The notes under the pieces were generated by a model that did not search any database, was not told the DNA's origin, and saw only the letters and a program-made list of their open reading frames with translations. From positions 1 to 7,284 of the forward strand of contig JALRGZ010000275.1 of the NCBI GenBank assembly GCA_023253295.1: 7,284 nucleotides of DNA. Reading direction: 5' to 3'. Each line of letters begins with the position of its first letter. The first letter of the stretch is position 1. The stretch is from Flavobacterium sp. Lineage in GTDB: Bacteria > Bacteroidota > Bacteroidia > Flavobacteriales > Flavobacteriaceae. Below are positions 1 through 6,481 of this stretch, piece after piece. The position numbers were made by a program, and so were the translations under genes.

Positions 1-2
1 CT

Positions 3-77
3 GAAAAACAAAAAATTATTCAGTGGTTAAAACAGCGATTAACAAAAAAGCAAATCGAAATTTACCGCCAAAACTAA
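3..77 (+). CDS. C-terminal end of an unidentified protein (partial)
   Basis: An open frame enters from the left edge and ends at a TAA at 75-77, giving 24 residues ending IEIYRQN. The tail is basic and helical-looking (WLKQRLTKKQ), as is common at protein C-termini. It stops 32 bases before the AlkB-like gene on the same strand, and no terminator lies between, so the two may be co-transcribed. Too little remains to name the family. Because the next gene is a DNA dealkylase, a DNA-repair role is possible, but nothing in these residues shows it. Confidence 0.5.
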   Translation, partial: EKQKIIQWLKQRLTKKQIEIYRQN

Positions 78-109
78 CTATCTTTATTGCATTTTCATAA
101 AGAACAAAA

Positions 110-721
110 ATGGATTTATTCAGTCCCGAATTTGACGAAAATACGAACCGCTTACCACAAGACGGAACGGTTTTGTATTTTGGAAAAGTAATGAAATTTA
201 CCAAAGCCAATTTCTATCTGCAGCGTCTTTTAGAAACTATCGAATGGAAAAATGATGAAGCCATTATTTTTGGCCAACTCATCACTACCAAAAGAAAAGT
301 AGCCTGGTATGGCGACCGAAATTTCAAATACAGTTATTCCAAAATCACTAAGGAAGCACTGCCCTGGACAAACGAACTTTTAGCCTTAAAACAATTAATC
401 GAAGAGAAAACTGGCGAAACCTACAATTCCTGCCTGCTAAACTTATATCACGATGGCAGTGAAGGCATGGCCTGGCACAGCGATGGGGAAAAAGATTTGA
501 AAAAAAATGGAGCCATTGCTTCCCTTAGCTTTGGTGCCGAACGTAAATTTGCTTTTAAACATAAGACGACAAAAGAAACCATTTCTCTAACCTTAGAAAA
601 TGGCAGCCTTTTAGTGATGAAAGACGAAACCCAAACCTATTGGCTGCACCGGCTTCCTCCCAGCAAAAAAATCAGTAAACCAAGAATCAATCTGACTTTC
701 AGAACCATAATCACGGGATAA
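110..721 (+). CDS. AlkB-like 2-oxoglutarate/Fe(II) dioxygenase (nucleic-acid dealkylation)
   Basis: The 203-residue protein has the AlkB-type double-stranded beta-helix signature. The iron ligands are in WHSDGE (H123, D125) and WLHRLPP (H180). The 2-oxoglutarate-binding motif RINLTFR supplies R192, N194 and R198. NLYHDG (111-116) is the conserved strand before the HxD motif, and KRKVAWYGD (61-69) matches the substrate-side segment that reads PRKQATYGD in the ALKBH2 type. Such enzymes oxidise methyl groups on N1-methyladenine and N3-methylcytosine in DNA or RNA, releasing formaldehyde. Length and complete motifs indicate an intact enzyme. The ATG at 110 is chosen because the N-terminus MDLFSPEFDE followed by LPQDGTVLYFGK is typical of flavobacterial members. 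A -7-like TATCTTTA at 79-86 lies close upstream, but read-through from the preceding gene is equally possible. The family is confident; the exact lesion preference is inferred. Confidence 0.93.
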   Translation: MDLFSPEFDENTNRLPQDGTVLYFGKVMKFTKANFYLQRLLETIEWKNDEAIIFGQLITTKRKVAWYGDRNFKYSYSKITKEALPWTNELLALKQLIEEKTGETYNSCLLNLYHDGSEGMAWHSDGEKDLKKNGAIASLSFGAERKFAFKHKTTKETISLTLENGSLLVMKDETQTYWLHRLPPSKKISKPRINLTFRTIITG

Positions 722-784
722 AACACTCTAAACAAGTCTTTTAACAAATAAAATACTGCTTTTAAACAAAAGAAAATTAGCCTA

Positions 785-806
785 TTTGCATTAAAAGAAA
801 TGCAAA
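785..806. repeat. Perfect 8-bp inverted repeat (hairpin or operator)
   Basis: TTTGCATT (785-792) and AATGCAAA (799-806) are exact reverse complements separated by the 6-base loop AAAAGA. The hairpin lies 63 bases after the AlkB-like gene. It is followed by ATG and TTTAAAAAAATTT rather than a T-run, so it is a poor intrinsic terminator. It could be a weak end for the upstream transcript or a protein-binding palindrome in front of the DUF349 gene. The remaining sequence between the two genes is AT-rich and shows no open frame. Confidence 0.45.
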
Positions 807-871
807 ATGTTTAAAAAAATTTAAAAAATCATTAATCTTTTAACTAAATCAACGATAAACACAGGAAATAT

Positions 872-902
872 TTTGATTTCCGGCAGACCTTTAGTATATT
901 CA
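872..902 (+). promoter_or_regulatory. Putative Bacteroidota promoter for the DUF349 gene
   Basis: TTTG (872-875) is followed after 19 bases by TATATTCA (895-902), a partial match to the Bacteroidota -33/-7 pattern TTTG-N19-TAnnTTTG. The last two bases of the -7 box deviate. Transcription would start near 908, leaving a leader of about 38 bases before the ATG at 946. Spacing and position are good, but the -7 match is imperfect. Confidence 0.4.
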
Positions 903-945
903 CATCGATTTAACCAATTACTAAAACCCCTTAAACATTTTAAAA

Positions 946-2910
946 ATGTTAGAAGAAAAGAATGATAACCTGTCACAATCTGATAAAGAGACAGATGGAA
1001 ATTTAGCTACTGATGTTCAAGATACGTCTAATACTGAAGTGGCTAATGAACCAGCCATGGAAACAACAGCGGAAGACACAGAAATCTGTAAAACGCAAAA
1101 AGCCTTGAATGAAATTGAGGCTTCCAATGCGGAAGAACACGAGGACGAAACGATAAAAGCCCGTCACGAAATTCCTTTATTGGATTACGATACTATGTCA
1201 ATGGAAGCTATCGCGGATGAATTGCAAAAACTGGTTTCTAATGAAAAAGTCATGTCCATTCGTGAGCATGTAGAAGAAATCAAAAAAGCTTTTTTATCTA
1301 AATACAACCATTTTATTGAAGAGAAAAAAGAGGAATACATAGCCGAAAATCCTGATACTACAGAAGAATTTCAATACCATTTTCCTTTAAAAATAAAATT
1401 TGATCAATTATACAATCTGTATAAAGATAATAAAAATACTCATTTTAAAAGTCTGCAAAACAATCTAAAAGCTAATTTAGAAACTCGCTTGACTATTGTT
1501 GAAGAACTAAAAGAGTTGATCAATCCAAACGAAAACATCAAGGATACCCTAAAACATTTTAACGAATTAAGAGAACGTTGGAAAAATGCAGGCCCTATCC
1601 CTAAAGACAAATACAACCACGTTTGGAACAACTATCACTTCCATGTAGAGAATTTTTATGATTATTTACACTTAGACAGAGAGGCCAGAGATTTAGACTT
1701 TAAACACAATTTAGAACAAAAACAAAAAATCATTGCCCGTGTAGAAGAACTACTTCAGGAAGTCGATGTAAATAAAGCCTTTAGAGAATTACAAGATTTA
1801 CACCGTATCTGGAAAGAAGAGATAGGTCCTGTTTCTAAGGAATTCCGTGATGAAATCTGGAATCAGTTTAGTGATTTAACCAAGAAAATGCACGACAAAC
1901 GCGAAGTCCTTTTTGAAAAAATGAGAGGAACCGAGCTGGAGAACTTAGAAAAGAAAAAAGGGATTATTGCACAAATTGAAGAACTGGCTTCAATTAAAGT
2001 CAATGCACATTCTCAATGGTTAGTACAAATAGAAAAAGTAGAAGCCTTAAGAGAAGCTTTCTTCTCTACCGGAAAAGTTCCTTCCGATGTTAACGAAGAA
2101 ACTTGGGCTGCTTTTAAAAATGCCGTTAGAAACTTTAATGCTTTTAAAAATTCTTTTTACAAAGACATTAAAAAAGAGCAAAACGAAAATTTAAACAGAA
2201 AAAACGCCTTAGTTGCCAAAGCAAATGAGTTGAAAGACAGCGAAGATTTTGCTGCAACAACCCCAATCATGAAGCAAATTCAGGAAGATTGGAAAAAAAT
2301 TGGGCATGTACCAAGAAAATATTCTGATAAGGTTTGGGCGGAGTTCAAAGAGGCTTGTAATCATTACTTTGATCGTTTAAAAGAACACCGAAGCGAGCAC
2401 AATGCTGAAGAAATGGAAGCCTTTGATAAAAAGAAAGCCTATCTGGAAACGATTAAAGAATTCCAGTTAGTGGGTGACCACAAAACCGATCTGGAGGCGA
2501 TTAAGCAGCATATCGAGAACTGGAAAAGTCTTGGTAAAGTACCATTCACAAGACGCCATATTGAAGGTAAATTCAATAAAATATTAGATGCTTTATTTGA
2601 CAAACTAAGCATGAGCAAAAAAGATTCTGACATGATGCGTTTTGCTAATAAATTAGAAAACCTTTCAGAGAGTCACGATAACCGAAAATTGGAAAACGAA
2701 AAGATTTTCATCATTCGTAAAATCGAAGAAGTTCAAAACGAAATTTTCCAGTTAGAAAACAATATTCAGTTTTTTGCCAATACCAGAAATTCTAAAAAAG
2801 AAAATTCTATTGTTACAGAAGTTCGCAAGAACATCGCAATACACAAAGAAAGCTTAGACACCTGGAAAGAAAAACTAAAACAACTTAGAAACCTGAATCA
2901 GGAAGAATAA
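946..2910 (+). CDS. DUF349 repeat-containing protein
   Basis: This 654-residue, highly charged, mostly helical protein carries at least five DUF349 repeats, each with the W-K-x-x-G-x-V/I-P core. They are RWKNAGPIP (from about 211), IWKEEIGPVS (from about 288), a divergent AFFSTGKVP (from about 371), DWKKIGHVP (from about 448) and NWKSLGKVP (from about 525). Four of these units continue into a W- and F-rich helix (for example VWNNYHFHVENFYDYL and VWAEFKEACNHYFDRL). The first 75 residues are acidic, Thr/Ser-rich and probably disordered; the last 80 look like a coiled coil. No signal peptide or membrane segment is visible, so it should be cytoplasmic. DUF349 has no established biochemical function; large multi-repeat versions are common in Flavobacteriaceae. 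The gene appears monocistronic: its own putative promoter lies upstream and a strong terminator follows. Confidence 0.93.
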   Translation: MLEEKNDNLSQSDKETDGNLATDVQDTSNTEVANEPAMETTAEDTEICKTQKALNEIEASNAEEHEDETIKARHEIPLLDYDTMSMEAIADELQKLVSNEKVMSIREHVEEIKKAFLSKYNHFIEEKKEEYIAENPDTTEEFQYHFPLKIKFDQLYNLYKDNKNTHFKSLQNNLKANLETRLTIVEELKELINPNENIKDTLKHFNELRERWKNAGPIPKDKYNHVWNNYHFHVENFYDYLHLDREARDLDFKHNLEQKQKIIARVEELLQEVDVNKAFRELQDLHRIWKEEIGPVSKEFRDEIWNQFSDLTKKMHDKREVLFEKMRGTELENLEKKKGIIAQIEELASIKVNAHSQWLVQIEKVEALREAFFSTGKVPSDVNEETWAAFKNAVRNFNAFKNSFYKDIKKEQNENLNRKNALVAKANELKDSEDFAATTPIMKQIQEDWKKIGHVPRKYSDKVWAEFKEACNHYFDRLKEHRSEHNAEEMEAFDKKKAYLETIKEFQLVGDHKTDLEAIKQHIENWKSLGKVPFTRRHIEGKFNKILDALFDKLSMSKKDSDMMRFANKLENLSESHDNRKLENEKIFIIRKIEEVQNEIFQLENNIQFFANTRNSKKENSIVTEVRKNIAIHKESLDTWKEKLKQLRNLNQEE

Positions 2911-2936
2911 TTTTGCCTCATACAAATAAGAATGCT

Positions 2937-2971
2937 AAAAGCGATTTTCAAATTGAAAATCGCTTTTTTTT
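2937..2971 (+). terminator. Rho-independent terminator after the DUF349 gene
   Basis: GCGATTTTC and GAAAATCGC form a perfect stem around the short loop AAATT, extended by AAAA upstream pairing with the T-run. Eight consecutive Ts (2964-2971) follow. The hairpin starts 27 bases after the DUF349 stop codon and separates that gene from hemN. The A-run on the left means it could also act on the minus strand. Confidence 0.92.
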
Positions 2972-3007
2972 ATGAACATTTTGAAATCTAAAATCTTTTC
3001 CTCAAGT

Positions 3008-3021
3008 ATGACAATTATCAT
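3008..3021. promoter_or_regulatory. CRP/FNR-like palindrome upstream of hemN
   Basis: ATGA-N6-TCAT (3008-3021) is an inverted repeat of the spacing bound by CRP/FNR-family dimers (compare TTGAT-N4-ATCAA for FNR). It abuts the -33 region of the hemN promoter. With a start site near 3057 its centre lies at about -42, the class II activator position. Oxygen-independent HemN is often under oxygen-responsive CRP/FNR-type control in other bacteria, so the site makes biological sense. No regulator gene is in the window, and the half-site is only four bases. Confidence 0.45.
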
Positions 3022-3051
3022 TTCTATTACTTCCCAATCGAACTACTTTTG
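3021..3051 (+). promoter_or_regulatory. Bacteroidota-type promoter for hemN
   Basis: TACTTTTG (3044-3051) is an exact match to the -7 consensus TAnnTTTG. TTTC (3021-3024), 19 bases upstream, matches three of four bases of the -33 element TTTG. The weak -33 box is what one expects of an activator-dependent promoter, and the palindrome at 3008-3021 sits directly against it. The leader before the ATG at 3071 would be only about 14 bases. Confidence 0.65.
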
Positions 3052-3070
3052 GAGTGTAAAATAATTGATC

Positions 3071-4435
3071 ATGAAAAATGCTTTGATTCAAAAATACAAT
3101 GTACCTGGTCCACGCTACACCAGCTACCCTACTGTTCCCTACTGGAATGAAGCCGAATTCACTTATCAGAACTGGATCGACTCATTTAGAAAATCATTTA
3201 AAGAAAGTAATACTAAAGAAGGAATTAGTTTATACATTCACCTGCCTTTTTGCGAAAGCATGTGTACTTTTTGCGGTTGCAACAAACGTATCACTAAAAA
3301 CCACGATGTAGAATCTCCTTACATACAAGCCGTTTTAAAAGAATGGCGTTTGTACAGCAAATTGCTGGACGAAAAACCAATTATCAAAGAAATTCACTTA
3401 GGCGGCGGAACCCCAACTTTCTTTTCAACTAAAAATCTGGAAGATTTAATCAACGGAATTTTTTCTTATGCGACCAGAGCTAAGGATTACGAATTTAGTT
3501 TTGAAGGACACCCTAACAACACTAGTCACGCGCATTTACAAAAACTATACGATTTAGGCTTCCGCAGAGTAAGTTTTGGTGTGCAGGATTATGCCGAAAA
3601 AGTGCAAAAAGCCATTCATCGTGAACAGCCTTTTCACAATGTAGCCAAAGTAACTTTTTGGGCAAAAGAAATTGGCTATACCTCTATTGGACACGATATT
3701 ATTTTTGGATTACCATTCCAAACCATCGAAAATGTGGTAGATACTATTGAAAAGACCAAATCGCTCCAACCCGACCGATTGGCTTTTTACAGCTATGCCC
3801 ACGTGCCCTGGATAAAAGGAAATGGACAACGCGGTTTTAAAGATGAAGACATCCCTAAAGATCAGGAAAAAAGAATTTTATATCAGGTAGGTAAAGAATT
3901 ATTGCAAAAAAACGGTTACCACGAAATAGGCATGGATCATTTTGCGCTGCCTACTGACAGTTTGTACCAAGCCTTCCAAAACGGACAATTACACCGTAAT
4001 TTTATGGGTTACAGTTCTTCTAAAACCCAATTAATGATAGGTCTGGGAGTATCTTCTATCAGTGACAGCTGGTACAGTTTTGCCCAAAACGAAAAAAATC
4101 TGGAAGATTACTACCAATTGTTAGAGTGGGACAAACTCCCCGTTTTTAGAGGACATTTATTGACTAAAGAAGACCTAATTATCCGAAAACACATTCTGAA
4201 CCTGATGTGCCAATTTGAAACTTCCTGGGATAATCCGGAACATTATTTTCCGGAAATTCCTGAAATATTGGAACAACTAAGCGAAATGGAAAACGACGGT
4301 ATCCTAATCATTAAAGAAAACGGTATTCAGGTGACAGCTAAAGGCAAAGCCTATGTGAGAAACATTTGCATGGCATTTGACCTGCATCTCAAACGAAAAA
4401 CCCCTGAAACCGCTCTGTTTTCGATGACCGTTTAA
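3071..4435 (+). CDS. hemN: Oxygen-independent coproporphyrinogen III oxidase (radical SAM)
   Basis: HemN converts coproporphyrinogen III to protoporphyrinogen IX in haem synthesis without oxygen, using S-adenosylmethionine and a [4Fe-4S] cluster in the cytoplasm. The 454-residue product has the cluster motif CESMCTFCGC (C61, C65, C68, plus C70), the GGGTPTF SAM-binding motif (111-117), VSFGVQD (167-173) and IIFGLPFQT. The segments that separate true HemN from HemW-like relatives are present: YSYAHVPW (240-247), GMDHFALP (287-294), RNFMGY (309-314), FRG (359-361) and the C-terminal NICMAFD (431-437). The length matches the E. coli enzyme. The ATG at 3071 is preferred; an in-frame TTG at 3065 would add only two residues, and homologues begin with a sequence like MKNALIQKYNVPGPRYTSYP. 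The gene is monocistronic, with its own promoter and terminator. Confidence 0.97.
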   Translation: MKNALIQKYNVPGPRYTSYPTVPYWNEAEFTYQNWIDSFRKSFKESNTKEGISLYIHLPFCESMCTFCGCNKRITKNHDVESPYIQAVLKEWRLYSKLLDEKPIIKEIHLGGGTPTFFSTKNLEDLINGIFSYATRAKDYEFSFEGHPNNTSHAHLQKLYDLGFRRVSFGVQDYAEKVQKAIHREQPFHNVAKVTFWAKEIGYTSIGHDIIFGLPFQTIENVVDTIEKTKSLQPDRLAFYSYAHVPWIKGNGQRGFKDEDIPKDQEKRILYQVGKELLQKNGYHEIGMDHFALPTDSLYQAFQNGQLHRNFMGYSSSKTQLMIGLGVSSISDSWYSFAQNEKNLEDYYQLLEWDKLPVFRGHLLTKEDLIIRKHILNLMCQFETSWDNPEHYFPEIPEILEQLSEMENDGILIIKENGIQVTAKGKAYVRNICMAFDLHLKRKTPETALFSMTV

Positions 4436-4440
4436 CAATT

Positions 4441-4466
4441 TGTCAGTTCGAGCGTAGTCGAGAACC
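4441..4466. repeat. Short dispersed-type intergenic repeat with imperfect hairpin
   Basis: TGTCAGTTCGAGCGTAGTCG and the following AGAACC form an imperfect hairpin: TTCGA pairs with TCGAG or GTTC with GAAC. From memory, near-identical GTCAGTTCGAGCG(A/T)AGTCGAGAAC units are scattered between genes in many flavobacterial genomes. Only one copy is in the window, so repetition cannot be shown here. It lies five bases past the hemN stop codon and before the hemN terminator. Confidence 0.5.
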
Positions 4467-4484
4467 AAACACAATAACTTCCTT

Positions 4485-4516
4485 ATCCGATTTGTTTCCG
4501 CAAATCGGATTTTTTT
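4485..4516 (+). terminator. Rho-independent terminator after hemN
   Basis: ATCCGATTTG (4485-4494) and CAAATCGGAT (4501-4510) form a perfect 10-bp stem with the loop TTTCCG. A run of seven Ts (4510-4516) follows. It ends the hemN transcript and marks the right edge of the housekeeping block. Confidence 0.93.
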
Positions 4517-4664
4517 ATAAGAATTTATTTTATTTTACTTAGTTTTATAAAAATATTATACGTAAGAATACAAACAAAAACATGCGGATAACATGCCATT
4601 TTAGAATATAACTGGTTTGATTTATGCGTGTATAAACTGGTCATGAATCTATTATCCCTTTAAA

Positions 4665-5435
4665 ATGAAAATTACCGCATTAAATGACGATTTACATGGA
4701 AAATTTTTAGATGTCATAAACGATTCTATCAACGAGCTTTATAATAATCCTAAACGAAAAGCCTCCCAAAGTAATTTTCATTTATTGAGTGAAAAAGACA
4801 AATATTCTAGCAAAATATTTGAATATTATTCAAAAATGAATCAGACTAAAGAAGATTTAAAAAAAATTGAAATTTTCCTCAGACGTTTTCCTTTAAAAAA
4901 ATTCTACGAAGACAATAATATTAGTCATTTAGACTATATAAAATATCACACAGAAGTTTTTTATCATAAAATAAATACTTTATTAGATTTATTCAAAATA
5001 ATTATTAATAGAATTTATGAATTAGGCCTCTCTGAAAAAAAATGCACATGGAAAAATTTAACAAAGTCAGAAAAAATAAAACAATCAATTTTAATTAAAG
5101 TGGTGGAATTTTATTATAAAAGTTTTGAGAATATTATAAATGCTAGAAATTTAAATACCCATCGTGGGTATTTTTATGATTCTGAAAAAGACTATATAGA
5201 AGATTACATGTTTATATATAAAAATTCAGAAAAATTCAATATGGAAATAGGAGATGATTTCAAGAAAATGATGCCTAAATTCTATTTAGAATACAAAATA
5301 AAAATTTACAAAAAGGATAAATTAAAATTTATACAGAATGGGAATAAAATTGCAGAAGAATACGTAAATATCTTTTCAAATTTTATGTTTATAGAGTTTT
5401 TAAAAATATCAAAAACAAAAAATAGCTGTTCATAA
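4665..5435 (+). CDS. HEPN-domain protein, Cthe_2314-like (putative ribonuclease or toxin)
   Basis: The 256-residue, all-helical, lysine-rich protein has no signal peptide or membrane helix. Residues 160-169 read ARNLNTHRGY, containing R161-x4-H166, the R-X4-6-H motif of catalytically active HEPN ribonucleases. The helix at about 92-121 (YHTEVFYHKINTLLDLF, then INRIYELGL) resembles the conserved helix of the Cthe_2314-like HEPN family, and the spacing to the R-X4-H helix fits. HEPN proteins are frequently RNA-cleaving toxins or effectors in abortive-infection and toxin-antitoxin systems. Here no MNT nucleotidyltransferase or other antitoxin is adjacent, and a terminator follows, so the gene stands alone. 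It is much more AT-rich than its neighbours: two 60-base rows contain 11 and 12 G/C, against 26 in a DUF349 row. That suggests horizontal acquisition. No convincing promoter was found upstream. The family call rests on motif recognition only. Confidence 0.62.
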   Translation: MKITALNDDLHGKFLDVINDSINELYNNPKRKASQSNFHLLSEKDKYSSKIFEYYSKMNQTKEDLKKIEIFLRRFPLKKFYEDNNISHLDYIKYHTEVFYHKINTLLDLFKIIINRIYELGLSEKKCTWKNLTKSEKIKQSILIKVVEFYYKSFENIINARNLNTHRGYFYDSEKDYIEDYMFIYKNSEKFNMEIGDDFKKMMPKFYLEYKIKIYKKDKLKFIQNGNKIAEEYVNIFSNFMFIEFLKISKTKNSCS

Positions 5436-5479
5436 CACCGATAGCTGTTGCACAACATCACAAAAAAACATAAAATCAG

Positions 5480-5516
5480 ACCTCTTTTAAAGCAATTTAA
5501 AGGAGGTTTATTTTTT
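5480..5516 (+). terminator. Rho-independent terminator after the HEPN gene
   Basis: ACCTCTTTTAAA (5480-5491) pairs with TTTAAAGGAGGT (5496-5507) over 12 bp with one T-G wobble. The loop is GCAA, a GNRA-type tetraloop. TTATTTTTT (5508-5516) follows. It starts 44 bases after the stop codon. Confidence 0.9.
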
Positions 5517-5654
5517 AGTTAAAGTTTTAAGTTCTAAAATTAGAATTGCTTATTACAAAAACATCTATTAACCGAACAGGATTATTAGCTGTAATGTTAT
5601 CATCTAAACTACTTAGCTGTAGCTGATGGCGGGAACTTCAAAAGATATAATGCA
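5517..5654. other. Gene-free spacer with repeated TAGCTGT words
   Basis: No open frame with coding character was found here on either strand. The word TAGCTGT occurs at 5586-5592 and 5614-5620. Two further copies lie just upstream, at 5423-5429 (the end of the HEPN gene) and 5442-5448. Two of the four copies are preceded by T (TTAGCTGT), which faintly resembles the TTAGCGGCT of the inverted repeat at 5722. They may be chance or degenerate remnants of insertion events. Nothing else can be assigned. Confidence 0.3.
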
Positions 5655-5686
5655 TTGTTATTGAGATAAATTAAACACTATATTTG
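5655..5686 (+). promoter_or_regulatory. Bacteroidota-type promoter in front of the 238-residue gene
   Basis: TATATTTG (5679-5686) matches the -7 consensus TAnnTTTG exactly. TTG (5655-5657) lies 21 bases upstream as a -33 element. The start site would fall near 5692, giving a leader of about 65 bases that begins with the hairpin at 5694-5718. The promoter lies outside the left inverted repeat, so whatever sits between the repeats would be expressed from it. Confidence 0.6.
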
Positions 5687-5693
5687 TCTCTAT

Positions 5694-5718
5694 AGACTGT
5701 GATGTTTTTTCACAGTCT
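5694..5718 (+). other. Perfect 8-bp hairpin at the 5' end of the predicted leader
   Basis: AGACTGTG (5694-5701) and CACAGTCT (5711-5718) are exact complements around the loop ATGTTTTTT. The hairpin would begin within a few bases of the predicted transcript start and is followed after three bases (GAC) by the left inverted repeat. A stem at the extreme 5' end usually protects mRNA. It could instead be a recombination-site structure belonging to the adjoining repeat. The T-run is in the loop, so it is not an intrinsic terminator. Confidence 0.6.
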
Positions 5719-5721
5719 GAC

Positions 5722-5737
5722 ATTAGCGGCTATAATT
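5722..5737 (+). repeat. Left copy of a 16-base imperfect inverted repeat
   Basis: ATTAGCGGCTATAATT is the reverse complement of AATTACAGCCGCTAAT at 6482-6497 in 15 of 16 positions (one A/G difference). It lies 19 bases before the ATG of the 238-residue gene. The TTAGCGG / CCGCTAA pairing resembles the inverted core boxes (R' and R'') at the ends of integron-type cassettes, though it does not match the GTTRRRY consensus exactly. Confidence 0.6.
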
Positions 5738-5756
5738 CACCTACTAAACCTATTTA

Positions 5757-6473
5757 ATGAGCGACACGATTAATTCTTTAATTAAATTTCTTTCTGAAAA
5801 TTGGACAATTATTGCTGGAATTGCAGCAACAATAGCTTACGTAACAGAAAAGCTAATTAGTTATTTCAAGGAAAACAAAAAGAAAAAAGAATCTTATCAT
5901 AAAGTATTTACTGGAACAATAAAATTGTATTTCAGTTATCAAAAACATAAAATGCTATATCAAGAAGAGACATTTATGGGATTTCCAGATGAAATTTATA
6001 TGGTTATTGTAAAGTATTTGGACACGTTTAACCACGATATTGAAAATTTCAAAAAAATAATAGAGGAAGAAACGGACATTATTCCAGAAATTTCATTGAC
6101 AACTTATGCAATGTTTGATATTATTGATAGGTTTAGAGTTGTTGATAGAATTAGTTCATCTGGACAACCGAATACAGATATAACAGATAGTGAAAAATTA
6201 ACAATCAGGCGTGCACATTTTTTTGCGTTGGAAGAATTTATGAATGATTTTTTTAAAGATGTAATTGAAGAGATTAGAAAAGAAACTTTGGTAAGTAAAA
6301 AATTTACTAATCGCTTATTTTATCTTGACAGTGAAGATTATCAACAAGAAACGTTTCAAGAGCAAATGAATATAATGAAGCGATATTATGAATCATTACA
6401 CAGACAAGGCGAACTTTCAGAAGAAGTTTACCAAGCATTATTGGAACAAATGTCACTTCCTAAAATTGAATAG
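5757..6473 (+). CDS. Membrane-anchored helical protein of unknown function
   Basis: I do not recognise the family of this 238-residue protein. It has a single hydrophobic segment near the N-terminus (about 16-36, NWTIIAGIAATIAYV and on). A KENKKKK cluster follows at 38-44, which by the positive-inside rule puts the remaining 195 residues in the cytoplasm. That part is helical, rich in Glu, Lys, Phe and Tyr, and contains EEFMNDFFKDVIEEIRKE and a C-terminal helical hairpin-like stretch around LSEEVYQALLEQM. No catalytic motif is evident. The ATG at 5757 follows an in-frame-free AT-rich leader and keeps the membrane segment. The gene is flanked by inverted repeats with an intron-like remnant immediately beyond, suggesting it moved as a cassette. 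One membrane anchor with a cytoplasmic helical domain occurs in some anti-phage effectors, but that is only analogy. Confidence 0.8.
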   Translation: MSDTINSLIKFLSENWTIIAGIAATIAYVTEKLISYFKENKKKKESYHKVFTGTIKLYFSYQKHKMLYQEETFMGFPDEIYMVIVKYLDTFNHDIENFKKIIEEETDIIPEISLTTYAMFDIIDRFRVVDRISSSGQPNTDITDSEKLTIRRAHFFALEEFMNDFFKDVIEEIRKETLVSKKFTNRLFYLDSEDYQQETFQEQMNIMKRYYESLHRQGELSEEVYQALLEQMSLPKIE

Positions 6474-6481
6474 AAAACTAA

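Noticed and set aside
16..210. 64-codon open frame on the minus strand over the start of the AlkB-like gene
   Set aside because: It overlaps a confidently identified gene on the other strand and encodes no recognisable protein; it is a shadow frame.
1440..2633. Two minus-strand open frames (1440-1631 and 2439-2633) inside the DUF349 gene
   Set aside because: Both are low-complexity antisense frames within a clear coding region.
3065..3070. TTG start two codons upstream of the hemN ATG
   Set aside because: The ATG at 3071 gives the family-typical N-terminus, and no ribosome-binding signal favours the TTG.
3099..3311. 70-codon plus-strand frame inside hemN
   Set aside because: It lies in an alternative frame of the conserved radical SAM region of hemN and has no start signals of its own.
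4591..4645. Short direct repeats (CATGC twice, AACTGGT twice) upstream of the HEPN gene
   Set aside because: The words are 5-7 bases, fit no promoter or operator spacing, and are expected by chance.
5480..5620. Possible CRISPR array or tandem repeat in the spacer after the HEPN gene
   Set aside because: The repeated words are only seven bases, unevenly spaced, and lack constant-length spacers.
4665..6473. HEPN gene and membrane-anchored gene as a two-gene toxin-antitoxin or defence operon
   Set aside because: They are separated by 321 bases with a strong terminator, a separate promoter and a recombination-like repeat, so they look like independent units.
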